From the NCBI RefSeq assembly GCF_007655135.1, contig NC_045128.1:35992811-36056810 (forward strand): a stretch of 64,000 nucleotides of DNA, read 5' to 3'. The stretch is from Punica granatum (Eukaryota; Streptophyta; Magnoliopsida; Myrtales; Lythraceae). Below, one piece after another: positions 59,562 through 64,000 of this stretch (the first letter of the stretch is position 1; each line of letters opens with the position of its first letter). A program made the position numbers and the translations under genes. The notes beneath the pieces were generated by a model that worked only from the letters and a program-made list of their open reading frames with translations, did no database searches and was not told the DNA's origin.

Positions 59562-60074
59562 TCAAGGACTGGGGGTTGCTGGCGGCGGAGCGAGGAATGG
59601 GATTGACGGCATGGTGGTCGGGATTGAGGGCATGGTCGGGAGAGGCGGAAGAGTGGCCTTCGGTACAGCTGGCATGGTGTTAGGCAGGCTGGGGAGTGGC
59701 GGCAATGCAGCCTTAGGGATAGTGGGCTGCTGCAGGCTGGGGAGTGGTGGCGGAACGGTAGCCTTCGGGAGGTTGGGCATGGTCGTGGGGAGGCTAGGGA
59801 GTGGGGGTAGAGATCCGGGCTTCGGAAGAGACGGTTGGGTGGCAGTAGGCAGTGTGGGGGCAGTGTTTGGGAGAGGTGGCTGTGCAGTCGGCTTAGGCAG
59901 GGTTGGCATTGAGGGAAGCGGCGGCAGGGTAGCTGTCGGCAGGTTGGGAATGGTAGGCAGGGCAGGGGCTGGTGGCGGAGTCGTGTCGAGCAAGTGACGT
60001 GCTGCTAAGCTCCCGTTGATGCTTAGGGCTAGAACTATTGCTATGGCACTGGCGATGAACCGATAAGATGCCAT
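59562..60074 (-). CDS. Secreted proline-rich protein, PELPK-like, member 4
   Basis: Intronless, 170 residues, the same length as member 3 with about 20 substitutions. The signal peptide (FIASAIAIVLALSINGSLA) is followed by ARHLLDTTPPPAPALP. Repeats are LPPLPSMPTLPKP, APTLPTATQPSLPKP, LPPLPSLPTTMPNLPK, QQPTIPK, LPNTMPAVPK and PSIPTTMPSIPFLAPPPATPSP. Changes against member 3 are mainly conservative within the Pro-Leu-Thr pattern (for example N to T, L to Q), which suggests selection on composition rather than exact sequence. It has a TATA box 95-100 bp upstream, as in member 3. Export to the cell wall is inferred from family and signal peptide. Confidence 0.9.
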   Translation of the reverse strand: MASYRFIASAIAIVLALSINGSLAARHLLDTTPPPAPALPTIPNLPTATLPPLPSMPTLPKPTAQPPLPNTAPTLPTATQPSLPKPGSLPPLPSLPTTMPNLPKATVPPPLPSLQQPTIPKAALPPLPSLPNTMPAVPKATLPPLPTMPSIPTTMPSIPFLAPPPATPSP

Positions 60075-60167
60075 TGCTGAAAAATTAAGAGATCTACTAG
60101 GAAATTGGATGTGATCCTTAATATCTTTTGTGTGTGTTTGTGATGAGATGAATGAGAGAATGGCCCT

Positions 60168-60176
60168 CTATTTATA
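60168..60176 (-). promoter_or_regulatory. TATA box of proline-rich member 4
   Basis: TATAAATAG on minus, about 95 bp upstream of the ATG, in the same context ('ggccctctatttata') as member 3. Confidence 0.75.
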
Positions 60177-63100
60177 AGGAATATAGAGAGGGATGAAATT
60201 AAATGGACGAAGACATGTGGGTCAAAATCAAAGTCCAATTGTCAAATGTTGTTTGTTCCATTGGATGTTGAATAATCGAGCAATTTTTTGTTGGGAAAAT
60301 GTTGGAAGAAACTTCTGATATTGGTCCGAATTTCTAATTGTTAGTTCACCTCTCCTCAGAGTTCTCATCATGCAGCGTTGATGTTGGTTATCTAACTGTT
60401 GAGTTCGAAGCAGTTCCCAAAAGATTTATTGGCCATACATATTCTGATAAAGAAATGTATTAATTATATTGATCGGCCTATTTAATTGGAAGCTCCTTGC
60501 TAAACAAACAAAGTTGGTAATACTCTTGTTGTCTGGCTAGATGAGATGGACATATATACTTTTTTGTTTTTGTTTTCGGTAGGTGACATATATACTCTTT
60601 TCGGTGAAATAAAAGGTATCCTTAACTTGTTATATTGGCGTCAGCATGCTTCCAGATCGAAATCTAATACTGTACGTGAAATTCATCACATCAGTAACGT
60701 GATTTGTCAACAGCATCACACCACATGATTACGTATACCTTACACAATAACATTTTAAAACAATGTCTCGTACTGCATGCCTCGTGGTCAAGACCGCAAT
60801 AATTAGCTTCATGGACACCTCGTGAAGATCTAACTTGAAAAAAAAAGGAAAAATTCTCTTGCTTAGTCTCTTTTCCTTCGTGTATTGCGTTTTGGTCTTT
60901 CTACTGCGATTGAATATTAGGAAACTCTACCCTTTGTTTGGTTTTACAACTTATTTTTAACTTTATTCCACTTAATTTCACTTATTTTCAATTCAACAAC
61001 GCAATTATTATTTTTCCATTTTTCTTCAATTTTTTTAACCGTTCAATTCAATTTTTAATACTATATTATCTCAATTATTCATTACATTTTTACATTTTTT
61101 TCTCATAATTGAACAACCCAATTAATTTATATATATTCAAAGTTAAAATAGAGTAGAGTTAAAAGTCAATAAAATTCGAATTCTACTTTATAACATGATG
61201 CGAGGGCTCATCTTTACTTTTTTAGCTCTAGCATCCTCGCTTACGCTCGTTGATTGGGGTTCAACCTTCCTCGCTACTGTTTTAGGCTCATGGACAGTCT
61301 CTGAAACAAAACATAGTCGTGATTCCAGTAGTGGGTGCGAAGGTCGACTTGGACCCCTTATATAACACAGCAAGTCAAAATCCGAGAAACAATTGCCCAT
61401 CTATCAACACGCTAAATTGAAAGTTGCTTTTGGATTCATTAATGTAACGGATCGAACATTATATCTAGCTAGGATTTGCTCTTTAGAATGGAGAGTTCAT
61501 ATATATGCAGGAGCAACCAAACTCTCTCCTACAACTTTTTAAAAGGGCAATCACATATTTTTTCGGCATGCATCGTAATCTAGAAGTCCAATGAAACGCA
61601 CATTTAGTTTGAGTCGGATCAGCCAATTAAGAGAAAAAATTCTCCTAGTGTGAATATTCTCCGTTTACAATACTCAAATGAGAGAACTTATTGAAAGAGT
61701 ATAATCGCCGAACTACTTGAGCCAATTGACATTGGTAAAAGACAATCCTATATTAACGCACTCGGATAAATCTCACAGTATCTGAAAGCTATTGATTGCC
61801 ATTGTACCAAGGTTGTACATCGCTGTTTGTCTTATGAATGTAATTAAATATGGAAGCAGAATGCCAGAACGACTCTGGGTGATAGCCTTTTGTAATATTA
61901 AATACTATTAAAAATTTAAAAATAAAAATTCTAGAGTTTATTTATAAAAAATAAAAAATTCAAGAAAATTTGATTGAATAACTCTGGAATTTTATTTACT
62001 TCATTCATTAAGAAAAAGAATAAGTTACGTGAATTTCTACCTCTTCGTCATGAATTTTTACCTCTTCAGCATGAAATATCACACATTTATGGGTTCATGT
62101 ACCCAATAACTTGATCACAAGTACATCTATATTCCATGTATTGTTGTCGAGTGTTACCTCTCTTAGCATGTTCTACGACATGCAATATTAAATAACAAAA
62201 ATTAATTAATAAGTAAATTGATACATTTTTTTATCAATTTTGAAAAGTAAAAAAAAGAAGTTATAGTAACGAATTTATTTTCATGTTTTATGGTGGCAGT
62301 GTTTCTGACTTTATTTTTATAATGTGGTGATAAATCTAATTAGCATTTAAAATCAATATATTGAAAACTAAAACTTTTCAAAGATGTACCAAATTAATAT
62401 TCTAACAAAAATATTCTAAAATAGGACAAAAATATTAATTTAAAATTTTCTGATTTTTAAATATATTATGAAAATTCTAAATCTAAAAATTCTAAAATTT
62501 TTAACTAAAAACGAATAACAATTTTTTTAAAATATATTATTGTTATTGGCTATTTAGAATTTTTATTTCATTGTATTAGGTGATGGGCCTCTTTAGTAAA
62601 TAATGATGATAATGATGATGAGTAGTAATAACAACAACAACAATAACAATAATAATAATAAAAAAAATTTCATTCAATAATCCATATTTTTTTAGGGCCA
62701 TCAAGCCATACCCACTGCAGTTCCACTTTCATATGCATATATTCAGGTTCAGAAAGTGAATAATTTGATGAAGGAACCTCTGCTTGCACTATATCTTTAT
62801 GCCCACTGCACTTCCACGTTCAATATATGCGTATTTTTTTCGGCATTTAGATTATAAATCTAGTGCAGTCTGAGTTGTTATAGACATGAAGGCCCACTTT
62901 GATATCATATATAATATTTTCATCAAGCAATATTTAACTAAAAAATCTAAACTAATAGGATAATGTACTCAATTATCTTACGTATTCTCTTTCTATTTTT
63001 TCTCGGTAACAACAAAAATCTAAAATTGTATACCTATTCCGTGCCTCGATCATGGGAAATTCAAAATCTCATAGAGTGTGAGAACCCATAATTCGAAATA

Positions 63101-63440
63101 TCAAGCACGCAAATAATTGATTTCACTCTTGCCGAAAAACTTAACATATAAAGCGAGCAATAAAATTCTCCTTATGAAAACAGAATCAACAGTCCATTCC
63201 ATTATATTCTGCTTCCATCTTAAACGGAACTCAGCAAATTAGTGTTAAATTAAGAATATTTAACAACGAGTAAGGGTAGCCATATGGACGTTTTTGGACC
63301 GTACACCGCCTGCAATTGAGTGGTATCGGGTAGATTTTTTTTTTTTGGGTGGTGGGGTGGGGGTTAAGGTAGGCCTAATACATTAATGAAAGGTATCAGA
63401 TAGATTTGGATAAAGAGAGAGCCAACATATAATCTGATTC

Positions 63441-63474
<34 letters not shown>

Positions 63475-63638
63475 ATCGATCCCATATAAAATCTACCATC
63501 CTAGTGGATATAGATGAGGTGAAACCTTATTCTGTAGGAGTGCACAAAATCTAGTATTCGGATCTCTATCTCGGTTTCGAGTTTTGAATTAAATTACCAC
63601 TTATCCCTACAAGAAGAAAATCCAATCCTAGATTAGAT
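60177..63638. other. 5' flank of member 4 and AT-rich spacer
   Basis: 60,177-60,840 is duplicated from the member 3 flank. 60,950-61,130 is a high-copy AT repeat related to 17,880-18,250. The frame 61,188-61,400 (minus, MGNCFSDF...) has no recognised domain. 61,850-62,700 is very AT-rich with (AAC/AAT)n near 62,630-62,660. A (TA)n lies at 63,443-63,472. I see no gene. Confidence 0.55.
63443..63472. repeat. (AT)n microsatellite
   Basis: A pure AT tract in the right-hand spacer. Confidence 0.9.
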
Positions 63639-64000
63639 TTGCTTAATACAAAAGCCAAGTCTCCTCACTTATACAAGGCATTATTATCTTCTGCAGCTTG
63701 CATCAACTCTGTCCCCGGCCCCTCTTGGAGTGATTGTGTTCGAGGCCTTGAATATGTCGCTCCATTATTTTTCGATCTCCAAGAGAATGAGATCAAACAT
63801 GCTGCAGCGAGCTACATCTAAAGATGTAGTCCGGTTCGACATATTATTCAAGTGGGAGATTGTCATGGTAAACCTAGGACCGCCGGTAATCCAGTTTTCG
63901 AAGATGATGGGTGAAAGCGGCACCCTTCCTGTAAAGAGCATGCGTGTGCCCAGAAGTGAACTCGGTTCTGAGGATGCAATGTTGAGTGCGATGACTCCCT
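63639..64000 (+). mobile_element. Possible Copia-type retroelement 3' part: polypurine tract and LTR start, cut by the window
   Basis: 'aagtgggagat' at 63,850-63,860 followed directly by TGTCATGG at 63,861 has the form of a polypurine tract plus LTR 5' end. Plant Copia elements often show 'aagtgggagattgt' at this junction. The open frame before it (63,639-63,821, ...NSVPGPSWSDCVRGLEYV...) is not recognised as any retroviral domain, so the call rests on the junction alone. Confidence 0.35.

Noticed and set aside
61188..61400. Minus-strand frame beginning MGNCFSDF (possible N-myristoylation start)
   Set aside because: 70 residues, no recognisable domain, no splice partner or promoter seen; a chance frame is more likely.
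1..64000. CRISPR arrays, bacterial-type operons, phage or viral integration
   Set aside because: Nothing of the kind is present: repeats are transposon-derived or microsatellites, and genes have plant intron structure.

Overview
The window is nuclear DNA of a flowering plant, most likely a woody core eudicot. Evidence: genes with many short introns and GT-AG splice sites, a MIKC-type MADS-box gene, a plant mitochondrial dihydroorotate dehydrogenase, a plant beta-carbonic anhydrase, a cluster of cell-wall proline-rich genes, and a dense load of plant transposons (LTR elements, SINEs, a LINE end, MITEs, Mutator-, hAT-, CACTA- and Helitron-like ends). I cannot name the species; Myrtales is only a guess. 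There are no bacterial or viral operons and no CRISPR array.

Region 1 (1-26,000) is a large tandem duplication. Unit A (1 to about 10,452, running off the left edge) and unit B (about 14,211 to 25,975) each hold, on the minus strand, an SVP/AGL24-like MADS-box gene followed upstream by a mitochondrial dihydroorotate dehydrogenase (DHODH) gene. The DHODH of unit B is complete: 11 exons, 464 residues. That of unit A is dead: exons are deleted and there are frameshifts. The MADS gene of unit B runs over seven exons (12,423-15,770). Only exons 1 and 2 of the unit A MADS gene lie inside the window. The right breakpoint of unit A falls just upstream of the DHODH start codon and is joined to the first coding exon of a Rab GDP-dissociation inhibitor gene. 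The two units differ by several transposon insertions with clean target-site duplications, so each unit serves as the empty site for the other.

Region 2 (26,000-30,100) has an intact nine-exon beta-carbonic anhydrase gene of 301 residues on the minus strand, with all zinc ligands. Its 5' end lies towards 29,831 and its 3' end about 700 bp from the 5' end of DHODH-B.

Region 3 (32,200-60,240) is a cluster of four intronless genes for small secreted proline-rich proteins (PELPK-like): two on plus (32,286; 37,083) and two on minus (48,167; 60,074). Their flanks recur several times without a gene, including a promoter relic at about 42,000. The spacers hold two related TG...CA elements (probably solo LTRs) in opposite orientation, a CACTA-like element, a Mutator-like element, a LINE 3' end and a fragment of the neighbouring carbonic anhydrase locus.

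Region 4 (60,240-64,000) is AT-rich and nearly featureless. At the right edge there may be a Copia polypurine tract followed by the start of an LTR. I see no dedicated new enzyme system. The most notable content is the duplication with its fates (gene death, exon capture at a breakpoint, insertions that differ between copies) and the birth-and-death history of the proline-rich cluster.
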